Assembly (NCBI GenBank): GCA_037367405.1 | Contig: JAZKJV010008274.1 | Coordinates: 310,001-374,000, forward strand | Direction of reading: 5' to 3' | Length of the DNA stretch: 64,000 nucleotides | Source of the DNA: Ottelia alismoides | Lineage: Eukaryota > Streptophyta > Magnoliopsida > Alismatales > Hydrocharitaceae | In this document: piece by piece, positions 1 through 10,981 of the stretch | Numbering within the stretch: position 1 is the stretch's first letter | Layout: the number at the start of each line of letters is the position of its first letter | Made by a program: the position numbers and the translations under genes | The notes under the pieces: generated by a model | Database searches by the model: none | Told to the model about the DNA's origin: nothing | The model's input: the letters and a program-made list of their open reading frames with translations, nothing else

Positions 1-920
1 TTCCTGTAATTAGGTAGATTTAAGGTCCAACCAACTCCAATCTTTGGATTTTACTTAGACTAGTTCAATTGTCAAACTCAATCCAAAAAATGCGAATGCT
101 ATGAAAAATGAAGAAAAATATTTTTGTGATGCAATTTTTTTCAAACTTTTAAACTTTTTATGCATTTTTGAAAAAGGTTTTGCAAATTTTTATGCAATTT
201 TTTAAAAAGGTTCTACAAATGTTTTTGGTGTTTTGAAAACAAAAGATTTTGGATAAAAATAGGTAAAATTATTTACATAGGGATGCATCTTATATTTACA
301 AGAGTTGGATTTTTTAAGAATTTACAAGGGATAAGTGATCCATTTTATAGATATCTATATTCAGTTAATAAAGAATTTTAGTATGATGTATATATTCCTC
401 AAACTTATTTGAAAATCATTTTACAAATAATTTTGAAAACTATAGTCCAAAATAAAAAATTTTACAAAGAATTTTTACAAACATTTACACACATTTGAAA
501 ATCATTTTGCAAAGGTTTTTGAAATAGTATATATAGATTTTTAAAAATATTTTTGCAACCATTTTTCGAACCATTTGCAAATCATTTTCAAACATTTTTA
601 TTTCACACAAAGAAAAGGAATTTTTACAAACAAATTATTTTTACAAATGTTGAATTTTTTTACAAAATATTTTTCAAACAGCTTTCAAAAGACTTTTCAA
701 ATAATTTTCCACACTCTTTTCAAACATTTTGCAAAACATTTTACCTGATTTATTGATCAGTCATATACACAAAGAGTTTGAGGAATAATCAAAATCCTTT
801 TATTAAGTGTTGTTAATGAATTTAATAGAATTTTAGATAGTATTTTATTATTTCTTAGCCATAATTATTGAAAATACGAAGTACGAGTTATGGCCAAAGT
901 ATATACGTAGTATATACGAC

Positions 921-1267
921 CCCCTATACTTAGCTTGAGCTATGTCCTCATAGATCAGGGAGAAAAAGAAAAGACATAACTCATACAGAGTATAGAAAAG
1001 CCTAAAGAATCAACGGAGAAGGAATGGATAAACGACTGAGAAGTCGACCGTCCCCCTATACTTAGGATCAAATAATCCTAAGTATAGCAAACTGTACACA
1101 AGGCAGGGAGGGTAAAGGGTGGAAATGAACATATCATACTCTAACTGTCTCCCCTATACTTAGGGTAAGATATACCTAAGTATAGACAAGAAGAGGAGAC
1201 CGTGGAGAGGAAAGGAATTCAGGATGCACACCCCCTATACTTAGGACAAAGTACGTCCTAAGTATAG
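921..1267 (-). other. Element A 3' UTR hairpin array
   Basis: Three short hairpins lie at 1056-1087, 1154-1185 and 1235-1267. Each has the arms CTATACTTAGG and CCTAAGTATAG or close variants around a 5-10 base loop. The 1056 copy has a perfect 13 bp stem and a 6 base loop. A longer hairpin at 924-995 follows in sense order, with arms containing GAGCTATGTCC and GACATAACTC. Read on the minus strand, each 3' arm begins a purine-rich AAGTATAG, usually followed by a run of G, as in the polypurine tract. The same architecture is present in B, D, E and G2. Function is unknown. Confidence 0.85.
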
Positions 1268-1402
1268 AAGTCTGACAAAAAGGGGTGATACTAATGGATT
1301 GTTTTTTTAGATAACGAAAGCTTAAAATGACAAGAAGAAAAGACGAGAAGAAGAAAATAAGAAATCTTAAAGGAATAATTTTTGACTGGCATTATCTGAA
1401 TC

Positions 1403-1874
1403 TTATGATGTTGCTACTGCTGTGGATGTTTCTTTAGTGCATAATACTTGAATAGAGTCGACAACGTCCAGGAAAATGTCATGTTCAAGGTATGGCTTTA
1501 ATAGCTGACCATTGACGACAAATGGGTTTGCGTCAGGAGTAAATTCTGATATCATAATGCTTCCATTGTCATGCACATTTTGAATTCTGAATGGCCCTGT
1601 CCATTTGCTCTTTAATTTTCCTGGGAAGATCTTCAACTTTGAATCGAATAACCATACTTTCTATCCAATCTCAAAGGTCATTTGTCTGATGCACTGGTCA
1701 TGCCATCGTATAACCTTCTCTTTATACATCAATGTGTTATCGTACGCATAGTCTCAAAATTCCAGGAACCTATTCAGATCCTCTTTCATTTTCTAACCAC
1801 CTTTTTGTGAGTCCAAATTGCAGATGTTAACTGCCCACAGTGATTTATGAATCAACTCCACTGGAAGATGGCAT
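1403..1874 (-). pseudogene. Element A integrase, C-terminal part (Athila lineage)
   Basis: Conceptual translation gives CHLPVEL followed by a degenerate linker and then [10 protein letters not shown], the hallmark of the integrase C-terminal domain in Athila/Tat elements. The frame closes at a TAA at 1403-1405. Integrase inserts the element cDNA into host chromosomes; this part contributes DNA binding and ends the pol polyprotein. At least three in-frame stops interrupt the stretch between the D insertion and [10 protein letters not shown] (after SQKGG, after FLEF and after FEIG), so it cannot be translated. The catalytic core is on the other side of D, at 50725-51356. The G2 integrase at 60534-61547 has the same arrangement and helps align this one. 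Confidence 0.88.
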
Positions 1875-2846
1875 TGATGAATCTCCATTTCATCACCTTT
1901 ATCATATCATTTTGACCTTAAAACCCTAGTAACCTAAATCCCGAGAACTAGGCATCTTGATGACTAGGTCGACAAGGAATAAAACAAGGGGAGATAAGGG
2001 CCAAGAATGCAATAAAATTCCCATTTATTTATTCCTTATTTATTCATTTGTGGGACCTATTTTATTTTACACTTTTTACACCTCAAATAAAGTAACTTTG
2101 TACATGAATTTGTAGATAATAAAATATAGGAAAATACAAAATGTATTTCATACAAAAATAATATACATTGTACAAATTATACTCTAAATAAGGCTCCAAA
2201 ATCCTAACTTCCCAGACCTATATCTCTCAAACAAAAACTCAAAATATATTAAAACCACTTTTAATTGTATATAACTTTTAATAAGCTATTTAATGAAGGT
2301 GATTTCATATTTTTTGGAGTTAAGGTGTGAAAGTTAGGTTTTGGACCCTTATTGTACAATATACCCGATTAAAATAATCATTTTATTTATTCTTTATTAT
2401 TTTTATAATTTTATATTTTTATAATTTTGTAAATATTAACACTTGTGCATATTAAAACTAAAATAAAACAATAAATAAAACACTCAAATAAAATATGTAT
2501 ATAAAACATATAGATAAAATACCTATACTTATACCTATGTATTTATCAGAAAAATATAATAAAAATATATTTAAGTATATAAAAATAAGTTATAATTATA
2601 TAAAATAATAAAATAAAATAATAAAATCGAAAACATAAAATAAAAATAAAAGACACAAAACATAGATAAATATACCTATATATTAACCCTAATAAGTAAC
2701 TTGTAATTATATACCTCTAAAAAATAAATAAAAACCATAATAAAATACATTATAAAATAACAAACATTTCTATTTTATAACCTAAAAATAATAAAATCAT
2801 TTACTAGTTATTTTGGAATTTACAAATATTTTTTAGGCTGGTTTTT

Positions 2847-2874
2847 CTTGGTTGGTCCACGTGGACCAACCAAG
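2847..2874. promoter_or_regulatory. Perfect 28 bp palindrome centred on CACGTG in D 5' LTR
   Basis: The left half is CTTGGTTGGTCCAC and the right half is its exact reverse complement. The centre is a G-box type CACGTG core, which plant bZIP and bHLH factors recognise. It lies about 150 bases upstream of a TATA-like stretch. The 3' LTR copy near 48090-48115 is imperfect (GGTTGGTCAATGTGG), so this copy is better preserved. The same site exists in F, and a different palindrome with the same core is in B. A regulatory role is inferred. Confidence 0.55.
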
Positions 2875-3022
2875 GCGCGTCTCCAGTTGACTCGGGTCAA
2901 CAACCTAACCCACACCTAGCCCTTGTCAGAACTATCTTCTGACCCATCTTCTCACTTTTTCCTCAATCAATGTATTCAACGATTAGGGATGGTCCCTAAA
3001 CCAAAGTTGCTCCTTGTTCATT

Positions 3023-3030
3023 TTATATAC
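3023..3030 (+). promoter_or_regulatory. Possible TATA box of D 5' LTR
   Basis: TTATATAC lies about 150 bases downstream of the CACGTG palindrome, where GC content rises. The 3' LTR has TGTACATACA at the matching place. It is a weaker candidate than the TATA boxes of B, C, E and G1. Confidence 0.35.
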
Positions 3031-5693
3031 ACACCCAGATCTTTCCTTGGGACGAGGAGTGATGCATCGCTGCCATCTCCTCGTTCTATGGAGCTTTTTG
3101 ACCACCTTGTACAAAAACCACCATTCGATCCTCCATTCAATTTCGAACCTCCTTTGACCAAGCTTGGGCCCTCCTCTTTCGCTCTGGATCGACTCCTGTG
3201 ATAGGGGAGCCTCCAGCAACCTCGCACGAGGTCCAACGATGTCTTAGGCGGCTTCTACCACCATCTCCTCCGCTTTGCTGGCGTGAGGTCGACTTCTGGC
3301 TCTGACCACTGAGGTGATTTATTTCTTGCTTTTCTTGTTTAGTTTAGTTCCTAGGATTTGCTTTCGCTTTTATTTTATATTTTAATCACATTACTTAGCC
3401 ATTAATCGCACCTTCGTAGTTCGTCGGAGCTAGCCTCCGGCGAACCCCCATCCATTGTACCCCCTTGTTTTCTAACCACCTGACCACCTCCATTTCATTC
3501 CCTTCGCATTCCCCCCATGCCCTTTTCCACTCCAGCCAACCTACTCCATCCTGGAGAAGGATCCAGGTGCACCAACCCCCATGCCTCGCTGGAGCAACCT
3601 TCACCTCAAAGCACCCGCTTCCATTCGCCCATCTGACGGTCGAGGCAGTTTGCCCTCGACCTTGGTTTATTTCTTGTGCAAGATTAAAGCCCCACGGACC
3701 AACTAGAGCAATTTTGGAGGCTCGCAGAGGATCCTGGAGCTTTGCAGCTCCGCTAACCCTTTGTGAGCCCTTCGACCATCGTCGAAGAATTTTGAAGCTA
3801 CCAGCATACATACGAGCTCTGTAGAAGGAGTTTGAGACTTTTTGAAGCAACAGAGTACGTCGGAGGAGGGAGCTATTTTCACGACCCCAATTCCAGGCCG
3901 CCGGATCCTCCCATATACGGATCTAGTTACTCAGCAATAATTTATTCAACAATCACAACTAACATTCAGAAACATAATGCAGTTAATAATACTTAGATGG
4001 AAGTATTTCAACACCTTTTCATTCACAAAATAAAGTTCACATGATACGTTGTCCCAGTATAACCATATACATGTACATCAGATGGAAGGAAACACACAAA
4101 AATATTACTAACTACCATACAGAGTAAAGATACTGTGGCCAGCTGGATGACTATTTTAATTGGATGGATTATTAAAGTTCTTGTGCTGGCTCACCAACAC
4201 CTATTGGGTTTTCCATAAATCACAGGATATCAATTAGCGAGTGCTAAGCAACGAAGAAGAGAAAAGCAATCAAATATGTAATTTTTCAAAACTTGTTATC
4301 ACACAAGATTCATTCATTCTCATTAGTGTAATTCCTATTCCTTTCTATTCCACGTCAGGGATTAGTCCAGGGAATTACATTACCACTATATGGACTTCGA
4401 AGCTGTGGACACTTCGGGATTGGAGATTGTGTTGATCTGGTGAGCTTATGCCGCCGCATGCTGCCTCAACCAATCCTCCAATACTACATTGACAATTTCC
4501 TTTTCTTTTATTATTCAGGATCTCAAATCATCAACCTAGCAAACAAAGAAGCACACCATCCTCGAGGACTCGGTAGCTTAAAACCTCAGCTACCTTTAAT
4601 CACATAAACCAACGGCTTTAAGAACATGTTATCGTAACCCAGCTGCTATCAAACCACCAGTGCCTCCACATGGCATGACAACATCTTCCGTCGTTCAACC
4701 GAAATATATTTGCAGCTGATACCACGAGCTGCAAATCATTCATTTTGTGTGCACTTATCAAAACAAGGCAACTGTGTACCACCTAGGTAGGGTCACACCA
4801 ATACGGGTTCCTTCAAACAAACCTACAGATTGCATGCCTGACCTGTAGTTCTACTCGCATTCATTCTTAACGTAGCATACAAACCTTTTTAAGATCCAAC
4901 TTAATACACATCAATTCACATGATGTAATTCTTTCGTTAAGTCTTCCATTTGCATAATCCTCAACATTGAGTATAACCACACATATATATTAATTCATAT
5001 ATTTGTATACTCATATCTATGCTCGTTTTAACTTCTAAAACCTAACTTTCAAAGTCATTACATTAATTCTATGCTTAGACATTATTTTAGCTGAAATCAC
5101 AAAGCAACTTTTCATATTTTCTCAAAGATAGCCAAATTAGGGTTCCTCGTAGCGAAGAACATAAAATCAAGAATCTCAGCAATCTCATATGCAAACCAAA
5201 CAACAAAAGGAAGGATTTTGTTACCTAATCGATCTCTCTCTCTCTCTTGCATATGTAGTGAATCGTGATACTTTTTCAAAAAGAATGATTTATAGATCCT
5301 GAAACGACCGAATTTCATTTTCGTATCAAAAATGCTACGAACGTGCCAAGAACACGAAGAACGAACGAAGAACATGAAGAACGTGAAGAACAGATGAAGA
5401 ACATGAAGAACATATTTTTCTCTTAAAATTACAACAGAGCTTTCCCTTAAACAGGGTGATATTTCTAGGAAAATTTCAGCATAGTTTCCCCTTATATCGG
5501 GACATATTTCTCTAAAAAAATTCGACAGAGTTTCCCCTTCTATCGGGACATATTTTTTTAAAAAATTGGTAGAGTTTCCCTTATATCAGGACATGACTTA
5601 AAAGAGAAACAAAAAGAGTTTCCTCTATAAAATCACCGAAGGGAAACAACAACAAATATGCAAGAATATAATCAAACTGCAAGAGATGAAGAA

Positions 5694-5990
5694 TCGGTAG
5701 ACACCACACACATCTTAGGTGAGTGAAGGTGTGATGAATCACAAGGTTCACTGACGTGCATAGCCTCCCGCACTTAAATAGGTTATTACACTGATTTCTC
5801 CATCAAAATAACTATAAAAGAGGAAAATAAAGAATAGAACCATAAACAATGGAGAGTCGATAGATACCACACGTCTTAAGTGAGTAAAAGTGTGACGAAT
5901 CACAGGGTTCACTGACGTGCATAGCCGCACACACCTAAGTAGGGTATTACACAGGCTTCTCCTCGAACCATAATAGAAAATGAATCGGAA
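5694..5990. repeat. Tandem duplication (period 163 bp) private to C's 3' LTR
   Basis: The motif TCGGTAG/TCGATAG followed by a diverged GTGAGTGAAGGTGTGA segment and CAAGGTTCACTGACGTGCA occurs at 5694 and again at 5857. The 5' LTR has one copy only (about 26393-26520). The extra unit accounts for the length difference between the two LTRs. The two units have diverged from each other, so the duplication is not very recent. Confidence 0.75.
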
Positions 5991-6210
5991 AGAAAGATGA
6001 ATCGAAAACAAAGCTAGAAAAAGAAGATGAATCGGAAACCTAGCTTACGAAGCAAACTAAGAGAGGATCGTACCTTCATCCTCCTCGTTCTCCCAGCAGC
6101 GCTTCGCTAACGCTCCTTCCCTACCTCCCACTCCTCCTCCTGACCTCTCACCCTAGCCCTTGGGGTGGTGGTGGTGGTAGTGGAAATCGTAGAGAATGAA
6201 TGTGTGGGGG

Positions 6211-6220
6211 CTATTTATAG
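6211..6220 (-). promoter_or_regulatory. TATA box of C 3' LTR
   Basis: The minus strand reads GCCTATAAATAGCCCCC, a near-ideal plant TATA box, conserved in the other C LTR at 26746-26755. Transcription from it would read out of element C into D sequence to the left. Confidence 0.7.
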
Positions 6221-6693
6221 GCTCCAGAAAACATTTAACTATGGTTAGTAAACCATGGTTTAGACCATAACCGTGGTTAGTGAACCATGGTTTTGGCCAA
6301 AGATTATCTGAAACTTAGGGCTTAAGTTAGAACAATCCAGAAGATTCTAGATTCACTAATGATACTTAATTAGCATTAATCGTGATTAATTTTTACTAAT
6401 CATGATTTAACCTTCGCGGCTTACGCTTAACTTTTGCTAACAATTGATTAGTGTTCGCTAATGGTCATTGATCCTCAATCCATCATTAGTTTCTTTAATC
6501 GTGTTTAATTAGTATTAATGATCGTCATTACAGGGTAATGACGTTGTAAACCTCCTTACTTTTATTTCTTACGAAAATCATAACAAATCGAAACGAAGTC
6601 CGATTCACATGAAACAAATTCCGTTGGTTTCCTCTTGACGAGCCTGATATTATGATATAGGATCCAAGAGACGGCCAAGTTCAAGACTTTACA

Positions 6694-6841
6694 ATTATAA
6701 CAACCTTAAAGGAAGTCTCGTCCTCGAGACTAGAAATGCATGCATAACAACCTTAAAGAGGATTGAAACTATAACAACCTTAAAGAGAATGAAAATCATT
6801 TCATTTATAATAAAGATATACATAGTACATAGTGTTATCAT
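6694..6841 (-). other. Spacer between C pol and its 3' LTR, with triplicated short repeat
   Basis: ATAACAACCTTAAAG or a one-base variant occurs three times, near 6697, 6745 and 6771, the first directly beside the 3' LTR. The minus strand has a purine stretch GAGGACGAGACTT that may be the polypurine tract, but it is not adjacent to the LTR edge. I cannot fix the tract with confidence. Confidence 0.5.
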
Positions 6842-8040
6842 TCAAATAAGTATGAGTATTTTTCTTTCATTTTCTACCTTAGGTTCCCATGTGGCTTCTT
6901 CAAACTCTTGGTTTCGCCACAACAATTTAACTAGAGGTACCTCTTTATTCCTCAACTTCTTGATATCCATGTCCAGTATTTGCACATGTATTTCTAGGTT
7001 GTCAAGTCTGACTCAACATGCAAATCATCATAGTTTATCTTATGCTCAGGTTCCTTAATATATTTTCTCAGATTTGATACATGAAAAACATCATGTATTT
7101 CCAAAAGATGTGGAGGAAGTGCAAGTCTATATGCGACTTTCCCAATCCGCTGAATAATTTCAAAGGGACCTACGAACCTGGGTGCCAACTTCCCATGCAA
7201 TCCAAACCTCTGAACTCCCTTCATAAGTGATAATTTTAGGAATACAAAGTCACCTACCTCAAATTCAAGGTCTCTTCGCCTGGTATCACTATAGCTCTTT
7301 TGGAGACTCTGAGCATTTATTAGTCTTTTTCGAGCAAGCTCTACAGCTTCCCGTGTCTCCTGGAGTCTATCTGAATCGTAAAGGTTCTTTAGACTGAACT
7401 CTTGCCAAAACAAAGGAGTAGTACACCTTCGTCCATATAGTGCTTCAAATGGTGCCATGCCAATACTTGTATAGCAACTATTGTTGTAGGTGAATTCTGC
7501 AAGAGGCAAATGTTACACCATGATCCTTTCCATTCTAAGGCACATGCTCGTAGCATATCCTCTAAAGTCTGAATCATACGTTCTGATTGATCATCTGTTT
7601 GTGGATGATATGCTGTGCTCAAGCATAGTTGTGTGCCTAAGGATTTCATGAAGTTCTCCCAATAGTGTGAGGTGAATCGTGAATCTCGATCAGAAACTAC
7701 TTACCTTGGGATACCATGGAGGCAGATCACATATGTAATATATAACTCAACAAGCTGATCTGGAGTGGAAGATAAGTTCATTGGAATAAAGTGTGCTACC
7801 TTGGTCAGGCGATCTGTTATAACCCAGATACTATCTTTACCACCCGTCGTCTGAGGTAAGCTAGTAACGAAGTCCATGGAAATGCTTTCTCATTTCCACT
7901 CTAGTATAGGGAGGGGTTGTAACAATCCTGGTGGCTTTTGGTGTGAAGCTTTTACCTGTTGCAAGTAAAACATGAATTCACAAACTACACAACATTTTTC
8001 TCCATTCCCGACCACCAAAAGTATGAATGAAGATCCTTAT
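6842..8040 (-). pseudogene. Element C integrase (core and C-terminus) with chromodomain-like tail
   Basis: From the B insertion at 8040, the minus strand encodes the rest of the zinc-binding region and the DDE core. The core residues lie in MDFVTSLP, VSDRDSRF and QSERMIQTLEDML. A GPF-type C-terminal module follows (PRFVGPFEIIQRIG, FHVSNLRKYI), then a chromodomain-like tail with PLVKLLWRNQ and EEATWE, ending at a TGA at 6842-6844. LWRN and EEATWE are typical of Tekay/Del chromoviruses. Frameshifts occur near 7510 (core to C-terminus) and near 7000 (before the chromodomain), and several stops lie in the first 400 bases. The N-terminal piece is at 20962-21154 beyond B. Confidence 0.9.
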
Positions 8041-9230
8041 CGATGAATCCAACATTCTATCTGTATTTTGTCTTAAAACCCTTAACAAATACATGTAAAT
8101 ATCCATAAAATTCCACTTTTTAACAAAACCATAGTCATGAATAAAAATGCACTTTTATGCATTAAAATCATGCAAATAAAAAAAATAAAAAAGATAAAGA
8201 AATAAAATAAAGGCAAATTGTAGATATGCATATATGTACAATATGACTTGTAAAAAATAAATATAGCTGAAATATATATTTATAACCTAATCCCCGAGAC
8301 CAAGTTATCATGGATTGGTCGACAAATAAATAAGTAGGAGGAGATAAGGAAGAAAACAAATAAAAAATAATTAATTATACATCTGAGACATTCTTCATTA
8401 ATTATCCAATAAATATCAAAACTTTAAAGATTTTTAATTAATTCATACTAATATATTTTTCACCAACTCTTCTCCTAATTATTTCTAAAAATGCATAGAA
8501 AAATATAAAAATAAGTTAAAAATATTATCTTGTATATATACCAAGAAATCTGACTTGTAAATTAGCAAAATCCCAAATTCCGAGCCTCATAACTTTCTCA
8601 CACGAACTCCAATTTCACGCTACTCGCCTTTAAAGTTCATAAAATAATATTCTCTAATTAATGAGGTTTACTAAAATCAGAGACCGTTTGCAAAAAGTCG
8701 GTTTTGGGACCTAACAACAACTGGGTTTCTTGACTATTTATTTTATTTATAACACCTTATTTATTATTTTAAAAATTTTACAATTTCTAATTATTTTCTT
8801 GATCTTGTATTTTAAACCAAATTTAATTCATAATTTTTGGAATTTATTTATTATTTTTAATAAATAAAAAACCCTAATTTATAGGTATAAATGAACTGTG
8901 TATTATATATATATATTTATTAATATATCTAATTTAATTTATTAAAATCTACAAATATTCGTACATATTCTATTTAGTAATGTAATAACTAACAAAATAT
9001 AAAAATGGTATATTATTTATTAATTTATTAAGTTAAAAATATAATTAAGTATTATTTATACTTACTTATTAATATAATATTAAAATTTCGTAAAATAATT
9101 ATTACTTATTATAATTAATTATACTAGTTTAGATAATTCAATTATCTACATTTATTGTTTTTATACATAATTAAAATAAGGCTATTTATTATTAATTCAT
9201 ATTTAATAAGTTATTTATTAGGCTGGCCAA

Positions 9231-9258
9231 CCAGGTGCTGACACGTGTCAGCACCTGG
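9231..9258. promoter_or_regulatory. Perfect 28 bp palindrome centred on CACGTG in B 5' LTR
   Basis: The left half is CCAGGTGCTGACAC and the right half is its exact reverse complement. It lies 134 bases before the TATA box. In the 3' LTR (about 19206-19235) it has decayed and its core reads CATGTG. Same position and same core as in D and F, but a different flank sequence. Confidence 0.55.
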
Positions 9259-9391
9259 GACTTTCTTCTTCACGAAGGTCATCCAGAGTTTGTACTAACC
9301 ACCGATCTTCAACTTTTTACACAAGTAACCTCAAAGCTTCTCACCTCCTCCACGCCGGCCATTGATCTCCTAACTAACTTCTTCTATTCAC

Positions 9392-9399
9392 CTATAAAA
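9392..9399 (+). promoter_or_regulatory. TATA box of B 5' LTR
   Basis: CTATAAAA in the context CACCTATAAAACCCC. The 3' LTR reads CACCAATAAACCCC at about 19399-19412, which destroys the box, so only the 5' LTR keeps the likely promoter. Confidence 0.65.
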
Positions 9400-10804
9400 C
9401 CCCCCCAATGATCTCCATTTATTACTTTTCCCGAGCTTTCAGTTTCCAGATCCCTCTGGCCATCAACCCACCTTGAATACCGTGCTCTGCCTCACACCGG
9501 CCGTGATTGGGCTCGAGGAAGGCTCTGCGTGGAAGAGAATACGTTGGAGGAGAGTTCCAAGGTGAATCTCCACCTTGCATCGCATCGCGCCATCGCGTCA
9601 ATCTCCGGTTTACTGCCCGTCGAGCTACTACCAGGAGATCATACACCTCCAGTTCACAGGTAACACCTCCACCCTTTTGCAAATTTAATTCTCGATATCC
9701 GAGCCGTGATTATGATAGATAACGATGTAATTAGGTTCCTTAATCACCAACATTAGACATTGTCCATTCTCATCATCTCAAACTCAATTCAAATCATCTA
9801 GAAACGTTTCCCATTTTTAGCATTTTAATTGTTTGATATTTTCTGGAAAGCATTCATTTGATCTGCAAAACCTTTAAATCTCGTGTCGATTCTTTGATAA
9901 TCGAGCAACAAAAATCTCAATTTGTAGATTATAATATCATCCAGAGCTTAAAAGTCTTCATCTGGAGCTTCCAAAGACCAAGAAAGATCAAAGAACCATT
10001 GTCTTCAACAATCTCCAGGTCTGCCTAAATCGTCACCTTCGTCGGTGAATCCCAGCTGCCTATGACCACCTCTAGATATCTTCACCCGCAGGTGAGCTCG
10101 GAGGGAGAAGGTGTCTCCCTCCTAGCCCTACTAAAGACCCAAAAGCTTCGCCGGACGTCATAGATAAATCAGAGAAGGAACACCATTACTGCAGCTGCGC
10201 AAGGACTGAAGAACACCAAGAGCACTTCCATGTGCATAGTTGGCCGTGACGTGTCCAGAACAGACGACCCCGATCGTGCATTAGAATCTAATCAGAGACG
10301 TTCAATCTAAACTGGTAGAAGTTTTGCAACTTAAACCCAACGAAGATCCAGAAACCTCATCCCACTCCAGACCTTTCCAGATATTGCATTTAGATCCCCG
10401 CACATGGACCTAAACGTGATAAAATTACTTTTCTTTACAGTTTAGTCCCAGAGCAGGGACCATTTTGTAACATACTTTAATAATTTTCTGTACACTTCTG
10501 CCCCTGGGTTGTAGGGGTATTTTGAACCTTGTTTTTGTTGTATTTTCTCCCTGAAATTTTAGGGCAGTTACACGACTACCCCAGCTTTATTTCTAGGTAT
10601 TTTTCACGGCTTTTCATCGCTTGGTTACTTCGATTTGATCTTCGTAAGGTCGAGTCAGTTTTGAGTCCTTTCTTGAATTAGTGAAAACCAAGAATAAAAT
10701 GAAGTTTTCAGGATTTCTTTCTTGCATCTAAAATAGAAGTTTAAATATTTTGCCTCCTCAAGTTCGACTCTGGCACACTTACCTGGATAAAAATATAGTG
10801 TAGA

Positions 10805-10860
10805 TGAAATAGGAGAGAGAAGAAGCCGCTTCTTCTCATTCTCTCTCTCTCTCCTATTTC
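10805..10860 (+). repeat. Purine/pyrimidine stem-loop near the end of B 5' LTR
   Basis: GAAATAGGAGAGAGA pairs with TCTCTCTCCTATTTC, with an inner AGAAGC/GCTTCT pairing. The second LTR keeps the structure at about 20799-20855 despite substitutions. Being just before the LTR end, it would lie in U5 of the RNA, near the primer site. Role unknown. Confidence 0.6.
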
Positions 10861-10963
10861 GTTGATTTTTGTTTGATAATCTGAGTCTAATTTTGCGGTT
10901 ATTTCTACATCGACAACTCTCTATATCAAATAACCATGGGTCTGATTTTCGCGCTTATCAAAA

Positions 10964-10981
10964 TGGTGTCGTTGTTGGGGA
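10964..10981 (+). other. Element B primer binding site (tRNA-Asp type)
   Basis: TGGTGTCGTTGTTGGGGA begins three bases after the LTR end. It is a decayed form of the Athila primer site, which is complementary to the 3' end of plant tRNA-Asp. Changes are mostly C to T. Confidence 0.85.

Larger units (their letters stand above)
1..1874 (-). mobile_element. Element A, right-hand piece of an Athila-type Ty3/gypsy retrotransposon (integrase 3' end plus 3' UTR)
   Basis: This minus-strand fragment carries, in sense order, the C-terminal part of an integrase, a hairpin array and an AT-rich 3' untranslated region that runs off the left window edge. Bases 1-75 hold a 3' UTR block also found in B, D, E and G2, so A's polypurine tract and 3' LTR should lie roughly 1 kb further left. 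The element is broken at 1874 by insertion of D, and the matching other half resumes at 50725. Reading across the 48.8 kb insertion restores the integrase stretch FGKP-CHLPVEL, which proves the two pieces were one gene. Bases 1-900 otherwise hold only AT-rich sequence. Confidence 0.9.
1875..3876 (+). repeat. Element D 5' LTR, first part
   Basis: It starts TGATGAATCTCC and matches the 3' LTR at 47202 onwards along its length. It is split at 3876/27249 by element C. The 3' LTR of D preserves the empty site around 49104-49108 (GGGAGCTATCGCC), which confirms the insertion point. Contents in order: near-palindromic tip (1875-1895), AT-rich U3, a perfect palindrome at 2847-2874, a GC-richer stretch that probably holds the promoter and untranslated leader, and then the break. 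Short open frames in 2923-3850 run on both strands and are not conserved intact in the other LTR, so I do not call genes here. Confidence 0.9.
3877..6693 (-). repeat. Element C 3' LTR
   Basis: Read on the minus strand it starts TGTAAAGTCTTGAACTTGG and ends GGGGTCGTGAAA. It aligns throughout with the 5' LTR at 24580-27243. It is about 150 bases longer because of a tandem duplication at about 5694-5990. Other internal structure: about four degenerate copies of a 45 bp unit with GAGTTTCCCC at 5434-5610, a GAAGAAC-rich run at 5340-5410, a CT run near 5225-5245, and a TATA box. The minus-strand reading frames inside are short and not shared intact with the other LTR. Confidence 0.92.
8041..10960 (+). 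repeat. Element B 5' LTR
   Basis: It begins CGATGAATCC (canonical TG mutated to CG) and ends GCGCTTATCA, three bases before the PBS. Contents: AT-rich U3 to about 9220, a CACGTG palindrome at 9231-9258, a TATA box at 9392-9399, a GC-richer transcribed part with no conserved reading frame, and a strong stem-loop at 10805-10860 close to the LTR end. Confidence 0.94.

Noticed and set aside
921..1267. Hairpin arrays as possible CRISPR or bacterial terminators
   Set aside because: Spacing is irregular, there are no spacers of equal length, and the context is a plant retrotransposon 3' UTR. The hairpins recur only in Athila-type elements.
3395..3850. 151-codon minus-strand frame in D's 5' LTR
   Set aside because: It is antisense to the LTR and only partly matched in the other LTR (48631-48927). 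It has no recognisable domain, so it is likely a chance frame.
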